Positions 34,461-43,139 of a stretch of DNA of 64,000 nt are shown one piece after another (position 1 is the first letter of the stretch; each line of letters opens with the position of its first letter). The stretch covers positions 1-64,000 of the forward strand of contig JANSYC010000009.1 in the NCBI GenBank assembly GCA_024742605.1. The letters are read 5' to 3'. The notes beneath the pieces were generated by a model. The model had not been told where the DNA came from. It was given only the letters and a program-made list of their open reading frames with translations, and did not search any database. Position numbers and translations under genes: made by a program. This DNA comes from Alphaproteobacteria bacterium. GTDB taxonomy: Bacteria > Pseudomonadota > Alphaproteobacteria > Thalassobaculales > Thalassobaculaceae.

Positions 34461-34664
34461 GCGGACATCCCTTTGACACGCTTATTCTATGGGAGCTCAC
34501 GGCGGTTGCGTGAGTATGATTGCCAATATGCTCGGTCCGCTTGAGGCCATAAGCTGTTGCAATACCGACGCGGTTTAAATGGCTTCAATTTTTGGGGGGG
34601 TGCGTAACCATCTCACCGGGTATCGATCTCATAACGGTGTCACGTGCGAAATCCCTCTGGCGAT

Positions 34665-35279
34665 CTAACTCAAAGCGTCCGGGACTTCACTGAGTGCCAT
34701 TTTTCCTCTCGCTACAGCTTGGAGTTTGACAATCTCGCGGTTGAGCGTCCGCACGGAAACTCTGAACAAGCCCGCGACTGAGCCCTTTGTGTCTGTCTTC
34801 AATAACTCGACTGCCTTCTCCACTTGAGCACGATTGAGCTTGTTTGGCCGACCAAGCGTTCGACCGCGCTTTCGGGCGGCGGCTAGGCCAGCCTTGGTCC
34901 GTTCAACAATGAGGTCGCGCTCGAATTCTGCCATCTGTGCCATTATGCCGTACGTGAGCTTCCCAGCGGGCGTAGCCGTGTCAATTCCCAGGGTTGTGAC
35001 CACCAGCGATACGCCGCGTTGCCGCAGATCCTCAGCCGTCTGGTGGACGCTAAGTGCCGATCGACCGAGGCGATCGATTTTGTAGACCACGAGTGCGTCA
35101 CCGGCCTCGAGGGTCTGCATGCAGGCCTTAAACTGCGGACGTTCCAATGCCGTGCCGGACATCGTCTCGAAGAAGATGTGCTGACGCTGAACTCCGGCGG
35201 CGCAGAGAGCATCGACCTGAAGGTTGACGTTCTGATCGTCTGTGCTCACTCGAGCATATCCGTACTTCAATTTTGGCAC
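34665..35279 (-). CDS. Serine recombinase (resolvase/invertase family)
   Basis: The protein of about 204 residues has the resolvase catalytic domain. It contains KYGYARVSTDDQ with the nucleophile serine near residue 12, KIDRLGRSALSVHQ, and MAQMAEFERDLIVERTKAGL. A C-terminal HTH follows, with KLNRAQVEKAVELL and VAGLFRVSVRTLNREI. The frame is open further upstream, but the true start is GTG 35279 or TTG 35270. It likely resolves co-integrates or dimers or inverts DNA at a nearby site. A perfect palindrome at 35333-35350 is the obvious candidate. Confidence 0.88.
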   Translation of the reverse strand: MPKLKYGYARVSTDDQNVNLQVDALCAAGVQRQHIFFETMSGTALERPQFKACMQTLEAGDALVVYKIDRLGRSALSVHQTAEDLRQRGVSLVVTTLGIDTATPAGKLTYGIMAQMAEFERDLIVERTKAGLAAARKRGRTLGRPNKLNRAQVEKAVELLKTDTKGSVAGLFRVSVRTLNREIVKLQAVARGKMALSEVPDALS

Positions 35280-35281
35280 CC

Positions 35282-35350
35282 CGTTTTTGACCCAGCTAAA
35301 CAACTGATATCTATAAGATAGGTTTTGCCTGCCAAAAACGTTCGTTTTTG
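35282..35350. promoter_or_regulatory. Candidate res site of the serine recombinase
   Basis: At 35333-35350 a perfect 8-bp inverted repeat, CAAAAACG-TT-CGTTTTTG, lies 54 bases ahead of the recombinase start. Another half-site, CGTTTTTGAC, occurs at 35282-35291. An inverted repeat around a two-base centre plus extra half-sites is how resolvase crossover and accessory sites look. The same palindrome may also act as operator. Confidence 0.5.
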
Positions 35351-35391
35351 TCGATTTGAACTGTCGGCAGCTTCCTCCGACCGGCGGAGCG

Positions 35392-35715
35392 TCAGCAGTC
35401 ATCCGTCGCCAAGCGAAAGAGTGCTGGCTTAGGCCGAGGCTGTTTCTGGCTGACCAGTTGTCCTGACCGGACCATGCCGTCGACCACCTCTGCCGGCATC
35501 CAGCCCGGGCGGATCCGCGCATGCTTAAAGGTCTCCTCGGCGATCCTGAGCCACCCCTCCGCCGTTGGTACTAGGAGCCAATTATCATCCCGATCGGCCC
35601 ACCCCTTATCGATGAAACGCTCGCCGTACATTGCGCCTATATCACCGTCCTCCCAGGGCGAGACATTTCTATCCATGTACAGGACGAAAAGCTCGAGTTC
35701 GCGTGGATCAGCCAT
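35392..35715 (-). CDS. Hypothetical protein (107 aa)
   Basis: This protein is not recognised. The ATG at 35715 follows AGGAG at good distance. The 107 residues are acidic and tryptophan-rich (five Trp), soluble, with a PTAEGWLRIAEETFKHARIR helix in the centre. It is read in the same direction as the serine recombinase, which it precedes by 113 bases, and lies next to the left repeat array. Nothing in it points to a function. Confidence 0.5.
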   Translation of the reverse strand: MADPRELELFVLYMDRNVSPWEDGDIGAMYGERFIDKGWADRDDNWLLVPTAEGWLRIAEETFKHARIRPGWMPAEVVDGMVRSGQLVSQKQPRPKPALFRLATDDC

Positions 35716-35910
35716 GGATCATCTCCTATTGCTGGGAAACAGTCGCCGCCCGGCTGGAACCAGCTCAAATGTTGGCGAACGTCGCGTCTCTCGGCCACTT
35801 GGTTGTGAACGGCCAAAGAGTCAGTAGTTGATTTGTCATGCACAAACCTAATTGTTCGTTGTTTGTTCTTTCTTTCTTGGGACTATAAACTACGGCGGTC
35901 GACCTTGGAA

Positions 35911-36316
35911 CTCGGGAATCGTGTGACGCTTCAGCGGATATGTCATCAAGCGTCATAGGGCTCGGGAATCGTGTGACGCTTCAGCGGATATGTCATCGAG
36001 CGTCATAGGGCTCGGGAATCCTGTTACGCTTCAGCGGATATGTCAGCGAGCGTCATAGAGCTCGGGAATTCTGTGACGCTTTGCGGCTACCCTGGCATCG
36101 AGCGTCATAAAGTTCGGGAATCTTGTGACGCTTCAGCTGATCGAGCGTCATAGAGTTCGGGAATCCTGTGACGCTTCACGTCCGGCATCGAGCGTCATAG
36201 AGCTCGGGAATCCTGTGACGCTTCACGTCCGGCATCGAGTGTCATAGAGCTCGGGAATCCTGTGACGCTTCACGTCCGGCATCGAGCGTCATAGAGTTCG
36301 GGAATCTTGTGACGCA
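35911..36316. repeat. Array of dyad-symmetric repeats, left (9 units)
   Basis: Nine units of CTCGGGAATCCTGTGACGCT occur at about 35911, 35961, 36011, 36061, 36113, 36156, 36203, 36250 and 36297, with spacing 43-52 bases. Each is preceded by AGCGTCATAGAG, so the full element is an imperfect palindrome of about 32 bp with arms AGCGTCA/TGACGCT. The linkers are themselves repeated (TCAGCGGATATGTCATCG or TCACGTCCGGCATCG), so this is not a CRISPR. No gene is supported in the array. A second array lies at 37434-37847. Confidence 0.9.
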
Positions 36317-36357
36317 CCCTTCGAGAGTGGGTCGAGCTAGAAACCGACGGAGCAGGA

Positions 36358-36900
36358 TCAGGCTCGTTTCTCTTCTTCGAGAGACTCTGCGTTTAGCTGG
36401 TGCAGTGCAATTTTGGCATTGAGTGCCGTCGCTGCTTTTCCCGCGCGCAACCACCCGTTAGCGCGTTCGAAGTTCATGCGCGCGCGGCGGCCACCCAGCC
36501 CAGGCTGAGCGATGGCGGCAATCACGTCCGCCACTTCAGAGATACGATAGAGCCCGCTGGCCACCGCGGGAGGCATGGTGCGCTGCTGAAGGGACTGCCG
36601 TTTCACTTCTAATCGCTGAGCTACGTCAGCCAAGCTCACCAAATCTGGCCGGACTTCGCGCAACTTCGTACCCTCGGGGAGGTTCTTCAAGATAGCCCGA
36701 GCTGCAGCCAGGATGACTGCCTCAGGATCTTCCCCAATTGCTTCTAGCTCAACGGCCAACAGCCGAGGATCACCGGAGCCGATAATCGCATCATGGTAGC
36801 CAGCTTCGAATACAGCATCGGAAAGCTCAAAAGCATCGTGTTCGCCGGCTGGAAGCGCATAGACGAGCTCAAACTCAAACCGGTCGGTCATCTTCGTCAT
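36358..36900 (-). CDS. DNA-binding protein, partner of the HicA-like protein
   Basis: The 180-residue protein begins with a region (DRFEFELVYALPAGEHDAFE) that could be a small ligand- or toxin-binding fold. The centre, VSLADVAQRLEVKRQSLQQR, reads as a helix-turn-helix of the excisionase/MerR type, followed by SGLYRISEVADVIAAIA. The start ATG overlaps the stop of the upstream gene by four bases, so the two are co-translated. It is enclosed by the two palindromic repeat arrays. I infer that it is the antitoxin/regulator of a pair and may bind the repeats; I cannot name the family. Confidence 0.65.
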   Translation of the reverse strand: MTKMTDRFEFELVYALPAGEHDAFELSDAVFEAGYHDAIIGSGDPRLLAVELEAIGEDPEAVILAAARAILKNLPEGTKLREVRPDLVSLADVAQRLEVKRQSLQQRTMPPAVASGLYRISEVADVIAAIAQPGLGGRRARMNFERANGWLRAGKAATALNAKIALHQLNAESLEEEKRA

Positions 36901-37166
36901 CCTTCTTTTGCGGTCTTATCCAGTGGGCTGGTGCATCCCTGAACTTTGCTAATCAACTTAGCAGCATGCGATCCAGGATTTTCCGGTGTCGAACTGATCG
37001 ACATCTGACAATACTGACCGCAGCGACACTCATCAGTTCGCTGGGGACATCTCAAGAGCCCCCATGCATGCCCTTTACCCTTCCGCCTAATGATCATCCA
37101 GCCGAGGTCTTCGGCAGCTTGCAGTGCGTCCTCGACCTCTTTCTTCGGATGTCTATCACGTGACAA
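36897..37166 (-). CDS. Small HicA-like protein, candidate toxin
   Basis: The 89-residue protein starts at a TTG at 37166 (start consistent with related proteins beginning with S/A-R-x-RHPKK). KEVEDALQAAEDLGWMIIRR and GKGHAWGLLRCP resemble the double-stranded RNA binding fold of HicA toxins, with a histidine in GHAW. A cysteine cluster follows (CP, CRCGQYC), then the conserved STPENPGSHA. The downstream overlapping gene encodes a DNA-binding protein. HicA-type mRNA interferase activity is inferred from pattern only; the cysteine cluster is unlike classic HicA. Confidence 0.55.
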   Translation of the reverse strand: MSRDRHPKKEVEDALQAAEDLGWMIIRRKGKGHAWGLLRCPQRTDECRCGQYCQMSISSTPENPGSHAAKLISKVQGCTSPLDKTAKEG

Positions 37167-38304
37167 GAATTTGGACCCCTTCTCTTAAATTGTCAACCGA
37201 CAAGATAGGCATGGAATTTCCTACGTTAGCCGTTCTTCCTGTTGATCAGAGGCGCGAACCGCCGTCACCCCATCGGCATCACCGATTAGATCAAGCGCTT
37301 AGGGTGAGCGCTGCTGGCGATTTGTGAACCGTTCCGAGCCGACCGCCTTTCATCAGGCGGCCTACGAAACTGCTCAGCAAGCCGCAGAAAGAGCTGGGGC
37401 AGGAGGCGTGGACAATCCGACGGTCCCCGACGGAGCGTCATAGAACTCCCGAACGAGGGGCCTGATGCGTCACAAGATTCCCGAATCAGATGCCGAAGCG
37501 TCACAGGATTCCCGAATGAATCTGACCGATTTTACCCAAAATCACCTTTTGTTCTCATTTGGCACTCCAAGACCCCCTGCTTTATCAGTGCCAGTATCAC
37601 GCCAAATTGTTTCTAAGTTATTGTAATACCATATATAAATATTCCGATCACATTCAGACATGCGGCACTTCTCCCCGTACTCCGCTCGGGAATCCTGTGA
37701 CGCTTCAGCCCTTCGAGCGTCATAGGGCTCGGGAATCCTGTGACGCTTCAGCGGATATGTCATCGAGCGTCATAGAGCTCGGGAATCCTGTTACGCTTCA
37801 GCGGATATGTCGTTGAGCGTCATAGAGCTCGGGAATCCTATTACGCCTTTGTTTTTCAACTTATTCTTATCGACCCATTAATGATTTCCCTTGGATCTAG
37901 TGCCTCAGGAGTTGGAAATCCTGTATCGCTTCAAGGACCGTTGCAAAGTGATGGGACGGAGCGTGATACGGGCCCACTGCGACATTAGCTTCCCATGCCG
38001 AACAAAGACCGCACTGTCCTGCCCAAGAACGTCCTTATGCAGGCCGTCGACCCTGGCCCGACCACGGACGACCATGTGCTGCGACTGAATGCCTGAGGCG
38101 GAGCATTACAAACCGAAACTCTAGTCCGACGTATGGCGATCGACAATCCGGCAGCCTAGACGTAGGCTGCCAACGCACAATCAGACCGAGAACACTCGTG
38201 CTTAGATATATGTCTTTATATGGTTACCGCCTCATCGTTTTGGCGGGTGTATATAAGGCCGTTCGTCGCATTAAAGCCGGAACAAGATTTATGCGGGGCA
38301 ATCC
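37167..38304. other. Gene-free stretch holding the right repeat array
   Basis: No gene is supported in these 1138 bases. They hold the right array and several single half-sites of the same repeat. From about 38190 to 38300 AT-rich sequence precedes the methyltransferase gene and likely holds its promoter, but no clear -35/-10 pair stands out. Confidence 0.55.
37434..37847. repeat. Array of dyad-symmetric repeats, right (4 units plus half-sites)
   Basis: Four forward units start at about 37685, 37728, 37778 and 37828. At 37434-37516 there are three half-sites ending in TCCCGAA (AGCGTCATAGAACTCCCGAA, GCGTCACAAGATTCCCGAA and AGCGTCACAGGATTCCCGAA), the last two being reverse complements of the forward core. 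The same linker TCAGCGGATATGTC occurs as in the left array. Together the arrays frame the two-gene operon at 36358-37166. Confidence 0.85.
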
Positions 38305-41085
38305 ATGAATGCCGTTGAAATCGAAGAGGCAATCACTGCTCTTTCCGAAGAGCCGTTTGATCCGGCTGAATTTCCTTTCAAATTCCTGGAAGCGTTTGGG
38401 AACAAGCCTGCGACGATCAAAAAATTACGAAGCGGGGATTCAAATCGGTCGGATATCGAAAACTGTGTCCTGCAACGGAGCAACATCCATATTGCAATCT
38501 GCCGCGAAGGAGATGTTGCGAGCACGCTCGCCGCATTGAAGGACAGCCCTGCTACCACAAGGGCTAAAGCCAAATTTATCCTGGCAACGGACGGCATTGA
38601 TCTCGCTGCAGAGGACTTGGTCAATGACGACCAGGTTGCCTGCAATTACGCCGACTTTCCCAACCATTTTGGCTTCTTCCTGCCGCTGGCAGGTATCACA
38701 ACGGTTAAGCAGGTTCGCGAAAGTTCCTTCGACATTAGAGCCACGAGCCGTCTCAACAAGCTTTATGTTGAACTCTTAAAGGACAATCCTGACTGGGCTC
38801 ACTCAGAACGCCGCCGCGACATGAACCATTTTATGTCGAGGCTCATATTTTGCTTCTTCGCTGAGGACACAGGTATTTTCTTAGGTGAAGATTTGTTCAC
38901 CTCCACAATTTCAACGATGAGCTCATCTGCTTCCTCGAACACACACGAGGTGATCGGTGAGCTTTTTCGGGCGATGAACACGAAGCCCGCAGACCGAGAT
39001 GTAGCCAAGATCGCTCGATGGGCGAATGGTTTTCCCTACGTGAACGGAGGTTTGTTCTCAGGATCAACTGAATCCCCACGATTTAGTAGGTCTGCCCGAA
39101 CATATCTTCTTCATATAGGCCGGCTAGATTGGCAGAAAATTAACCCGGACATATTCGGGTCGATGATCCAGGCCGTTGCAGATGATGAAGAACGCGGCGC
39201 GCTCGGAATGCACTACACCAGCGTCCCGAACATCCTAAAGGTCCTCAACCCCCTCTTTCTCGACAACTTGCGCGAGAAGCTTGAGGAGGCGGGCGACAAC
39301 GGGCGGAAGCTGCTCAATCTTCGAAACCGCATGGCCAAGATCAGAGTTTTTGATCCGGCCTGTGGTTCGGGCAACTTCCTCGTCATCGCCTATAAGGAAA
39401 TGCGCGCCATTGAGGCTGAAATCAATAAGCGGCGTATTGAGGAAGATCGGCGCTCGGAGATACCGCTAACGAATTTTCGGGGAATTGAGCTTCGGGACTT
39501 CCCTGCCGAGATCGCGCGGCTCGCACTCGTCATCGCCGAATATCAGTGTGACGTGCTCTATCGCGGCCAGAAGGAAGCCTTGGCAGAGCTTCTGCCGCTC
39601 AATGCTATGAACTGGATAACCTGCGGCAACGCCCTTCGGCTCGACTGGCTGAGCATCTGCCCTCCCACGGGGACGGGCGTGAAGCACCATGCTGACGACC
39701 TGTTTCACTCACCACTTGACCAAGCGCAGATCGACTTCGAGAACGAGGGTGGTGAAACCTATATGTGCGGAAATCCACCTTATGCTGGCCTCAGCTCACA
39801 AACAGACGAACAAAAAGCTGATCTCAAAGCTCTGTTTGAGGATAGGTCCAAATACTGGAAATCATTCGACTACGTTATGGGATGGTTCTGGAAAGCATTT
39901 ATGTACATGCAGCAGCAACCGTCTAAAGCCGCATTCGTTTCCACAAACTCCATATGCCAAGGGCAGCTCGTGCCGATGTTTTGGCCGCTCGTGTTGACCA
40001 AAGATACTAGTATTTTCTTTGCCCATGAATCATTTAGGTGGAGCAATTTAGCTACCAATAATGCTGGCGTAACCGTTGCCGTTATTGGCTTATCAAATAT
40101 TTCGGTCGGTAAGAAGAGGCTATTTGAAATCACGGCGAGTGGAGAGACCACCGAGAAGGAAGTTGAAAATATCAACGCATACTTGGTTCCAACGAAAGAC
40201 ATATTTGTTGAAGCTTTGTCTAAGCCATCGGCAGATCGGCCTCTGATGATTTATGGTAACAAACCTACTGATGGTGGAAATCTGATAATGTCGACCGATG
40301 AGGCCAGGAAAATATTGAACCATCATCCAGATGCGCAGAAGTTCCTGAGGCCTTATTTTGGCTCGGAAGATTTCATCAACGCATCTCCAAGGACTTGTGT
40401 TTGGGTCGGAGATAGCGAGAAAGAAGCTGCTTCAAAAGTTCCTCAACTTAAGAGACGCTTTGAATCCGTCAGTAATTTTCGTGCGTCTAGCAAAGCCAAG
40501 GAAACACGGGTTGCCGCAAGTTACGGGCACAGATTTCGCCAAATTCAGGGTAAACCGGGCAACAAATCCATTATCATTCCAAGGCATTCTAGCGAGACAA
40601 GATCGTATCTGCCGGTAGGTTTGCTTCCGAAGGGTGCTATTGTATCAGATGCGGCATTTGCCATTTATGATGCTCCATCTTGGAGTTTGGCGATACTGCT
40701 TTCCAATTTGCACCTTGTTTGGGTGGCGGCGGTCTGTGGAAAATTGGAAACTCGGTATCGCTACTCAAACACTCTTGGGTGGAACACTTTTCCTATTTCT
40801 AAGCTGACTGAGAAAAACAAGGAAGATTTGGCACGCTGCGCCGAAGACATTCTTCTAGCGCGCGAGGCTCACTTTCCCGCCACGATCGCAGAGCTCTACG
40901 AGCCGGACAAGATGCCTGCCAATCTGCGGGCCGCACATGATCGCAATGACGAAGTTTTGGAACGTATCTACATCGGCCGCCGCTTCAAAAATGATACGGA
41001 ACGGCTAGAAAAACTCTTTGAGCTTTACACTAAAATGACGACAGACGCTGCCTCTGCTGGGAAAACAAAGAGAGAGGCATCCTGA
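38305..41085 (+). CDS. DNA methyltransferase of a three-gene restriction-modification-like operon
   Basis: The 926-residue protein is a class I (N6-adenine type) DNA methyltransferase: SAM motif I VFDPACGSGNFL at 348-359 and catalytic NPPY at 490-493. A C-terminal target recognition region of the MmeI/type IIG style contains FLRPYFGSEDFI near 685 and TRYRYSNTLGWNTFPIS near 815. The N-terminal 170 residues do not show a PD-(D/E)XK nuclease motif, so cleavage probably lies in the partner GIY-YIG protein. The helicase gene starts 2 bases after the stop. The set resembles gene trios annotated next to each other in many genomes; the mechanism is not established to my knowledge. Confidence 0.86.
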   Translation: MNAVEIEEAITALSEEPFDPAEFPFKFLEAFGNKPATIKKLRSGDSNRSDIENCVLQRSNIHIAICREGDVASTLAALKDSPATTRAKAKFILATDGIDLAAEDLVNDDQVACNYADFPNHFGFFLPLAGITTVKQVRESSFDIRATSRLNKLYVELLKDNPDWAHSERRRDMNHFMSRLIFCFFAEDTGIFLGEDLFTSTISTMSSSASSNTHEVIGELFRAMNTKPADRDVAKIARWANGFPYVNGGLFSGSTESPRFSRSARTYLLHIGRLDWQKINPDIFGSMIQAVADDEERGALGMHYTSVPNILKVLNPLFLDNLREKLEEAGDNGRKLLNLRNRMAKIRVFDPACGSGNFLVIAYKEMRAIEAEINKRRIEEDRRSEIPLTNFRGIELRDFPAEIARLALVIAEYQCDVLYRGQKEALAELLPLNAMNWITCGNALRLDWLSICPPTGTGVKHHADDLFHSPLDQAQIDFENEGGETYMCGNPPYAGLSSQTDEQKADLKALFEDRSKYWKSFDYVMGWFWKAFMYMQQQPSKAAFVSTNSICQGQLVPMFWPLVLTKDTSIFFAHESFRWSNLATNNAGVTVAVIGLSNISVGKKRLFEITASGETTEKEVENINAYLVPTKDIFVEALSKPSADRPLMIYGNKPTDGGNLIMSTDEARKILNHHPDAQKFLRPYFGSEDFINASPRTCVWVGDSEKEAASKVPQLKRRFESVSNFRASSKAKETRVAASYGHRFRQIQGKPGNKSIIIPRHSSETRSYLPVGLLPKGAIVSDAAFAIYDAPSWSLAILLSNLHLVWVAAVCGKLETRYRYSNTLGWNTFPISKLTEKNKEDLARCAEDILLAREAHFPATIAELYEPDKMPANLRAAHDRNDEVLERIYIGRRFKNDTERLEKLFELYTKMTTDAASAGKTKREAS

Positions 41086-41087
41086 CG

Positions 41088-43139
41088 ATGTCCGAGCACA
41101 AATCCATACCCTCCGTGTCCGTTACCTACGCCCAGAACGGCAGCTCTAAGAAACCCAATGAGCTGGGAATGCGGGTTATGCAGGAGCGCGCCTACGATAA
41201 GCGTGGTGAGCAGTATCTGCTGATCAAATCGCCACCTGCGTCGGGTAAGAGCCGCGCCTTGATGTTCATTGCCCTGGACAAGCTTGCGAACCAGGGATTG
41301 AAGCAGGCGATCATTGTGGTGCCTGAGAAGTCCATTGGTGCGAGCTTCAACAACGAGCCCCTCAGCAAGTTCGGCTTTTGGGCGGATTGGAATGTTGAAG
41401 CGAAATGGAACCTTTGCAACGCACCGGGAGAGGACGGGGGCAAGGTCAACTCCGTCAAAGCATTCCTGGAAAGCTCAGATAAGGTGCTGGTTTGTACCCA
41501 TGCAACATTCCGGTTCGCGGTCGATCGGTTCGGCGTTGCAGCGTTTGATGATCGGCTGATTGCCGTAGATGAGTTTCACCATGTGAGCGCTAACCCAGAC
41601 AATAAGCTGGGTAAGCATCTGGGCGACCTCATAGCGCGCGACAAAGTTCATATTGTAGCGATGACCGGCTCATACTTTCGAGGCGATTCTGAAGCGGTTT
41701 TGTCGCCTCAGGATGAAACGAATTTTGAAACCATCACCTACACGTACTACGAACAGCTGAATGGCTACGACTATCTTAAGACACTGAATATTGGATATTT
41801 TTTCTATTCCGGCTCCTACGCTGACGAGATCCTTGAGGTTTTGGATTCCCACGAGAAGACGATTGTCCATATTCCCAATGTGAATTCCCGTGAAAGCACG
41901 AAGGATAAGATCAAAGAGGTCGATCATATCATCAACCAACTCGGAACGTGGCTCCACGCTGATCCAGTCACCGGCTTCCATTTGGTTGAGACACCCGATG
42001 GACGAACCATCAAGATTGCAGATTTGGTCGATGATGATGTGGCGAAGCGGGACAAGGTTTCGGCAGCCCTTAAAGACCCCGATGAAAAGAACAACCGTGA
42101 CCACGTCGATATCATCATCGCACTCGGCATGGCCAAGGAGGGGTTCGATTGGATCTGGTGTGAACACGCCCTTACCATTGGGTATCGTCAAAGCCTGACA
42201 GAAATCATCCAGATTATCGGTCGAGCAACGCGCGATGCGCCTGGCAAAACGCATTCTCGTTTCACCAACTTGATTGCTGAGCCTGACGCTTCTGAGGAGG
42301 CCGTCACAGAAGCGGTAAACGATACGCTGAAGGCAATTGCCGCGAGCCTCCTTATGGAGCAGGTGCTCGCGCCAAAATTCAATTTTACCTCCAAACAGCT
42401 TACCAGTGGGCCGGTTGAAGGTTTCGACTATGGCGAAGGTGGATACGATCCTAAGCAAGAGAACATCGGGTTCAACCCGGGAACCGGCCAATTTCAGATC
42501 GAAATTAAGGGCCTAGCCGAACCGAAAAGCGATTCCGCGAAACGAATTTGTTCGGACGACATCAACGAAGTCATAGCTGCCTTCGTCCAAGATAAATCAT
42601 CGTTGGAAAAAGGCCTTTTTGACGATGAAACGGTGCCTGAGGAGCTTACTCAAGTTCGCATGGGGAAGATTGTTAAGGACAAGTACCCAGATCTCGACCC
42701 CGAAGATCAGGAGGCGGTGCGTCAACACGCGATCGCCGCTTTAAACCTAACTCAGCAAGCCAAAGCAGCTGTAAACGCTGGTCAGATCGATATCGAGACC
42801 GGCAACACGGCGCTTATCGACGGGGTCCGTAAGTTCGCGATGGATGTTCGCGATCTCGACATCGATCTGATCGACCGGATCAATCCGTTTGGCGAGGCGT
42901 ATTCGATTCTCGCCAAGTCGATGAATGAGCAAAGCCTCAAAGAGATTGCTGCCATAATCTCGGCCAAGAAAACCGCGATCACGCCCGACGATGCTAAAGC
43001 GTTCGCCATTCGTGCAGTGCAGTTCAAAAGAGACAATCAACGCAGCCCTTCATTTACTTCGACAGACGCTTACGAGCGGAAATTGGCTGAAGGAGCGGCC
43101 GCCTTTATGCGGTTCAAGAAGGAAGGCCGTTATGACTGA
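41088..43139 (+). CDS. SF2 DEAD/DEAH-like helicase of the restriction-modification-like operon
   Basis: The 683-residue protein is a superfamily 2 helicase. It has Walker A SPPASGKS at 48-55, motif II DEFH at 161-164 (a DEAH variant), motif III MTGS at 192-195, and motif VI QIIGRATRD near 370-378. The remaining 300 residues are largely helical and without visible nuclease motif. It resembles the ATPase part of type III Res subunits but is separate from the nuclease. It sits between the methyltransferase gene (2-base gap) and the GIY-YIG gene (8-base overlap). It probably translocates along DNA to find or activate cleavage. Confidence 0.86.
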   Translation: MSEHKSIPSVSVTYAQNGSSKKPNELGMRVMQERAYDKRGEQYLLIKSPPASGKSRALMFIALDKLANQGLKQAIIVVPEKSIGASFNNEPLSKFGFWADWNVEAKWNLCNAPGEDGGKVNSVKAFLESSDKVLVCTHATFRFAVDRFGVAAFDDRLIAVDEFHHVSANPDNKLGKHLGDLIARDKVHIVAMTGSYFRGDSEAVLSPQDETNFETITYTYYEQLNGYDYLKTLNIGYFFYSGSYADEILEVLDSHEKTIVHIPNVNSRESTKDKIKEVDHIINQLGTWLHADPVTGFHLVETPDGRTIKIADLVDDDVAKRDKVSAALKDPDEKNNRDHVDIIIALGMAKEGFDWIWCEHALTIGYRQSLTEIIQIIGRATRDAPGKTHSRFTNLIAEPDASEEAVTEAVNDTLKAIAASLLMEQVLAPKFNFTSKQLTSGPVEGFDYGEGGYDPKQENIGFNPGTGQFQIEIKGLAEPKSDSAKRICSDDINEVIAAFVQDKSSLEKGLFDDETVPEELTQVRMGKIVKDKYPDLDPEDQEAVRQHAIAALNLTQQAKAAVNAGQIDIETGNTALIDGVRKFAMDVRDLDIDLIDRINPFGEAYSILAKSMNEQSLKEIAAIISAKKTAITPDDAKAFAIRAVQFKRDNQRSPSFTSTDAYERKLAEGAAAFMRFKKEGRYD

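Noticed and set aside
35911-37847. CRISPR array
   Set aside because: The units repeat at 43-52 bases, but the intervals between them are themselves repeated and short, the units vary, and no cas gene is present.
37891-38088. Short reading frame in the gap before the methyltransferase
   Set aside because: The composition is Arg/Cys/Thr-rich with no ribosome site and no recognisable pattern, so it looks non-coding.
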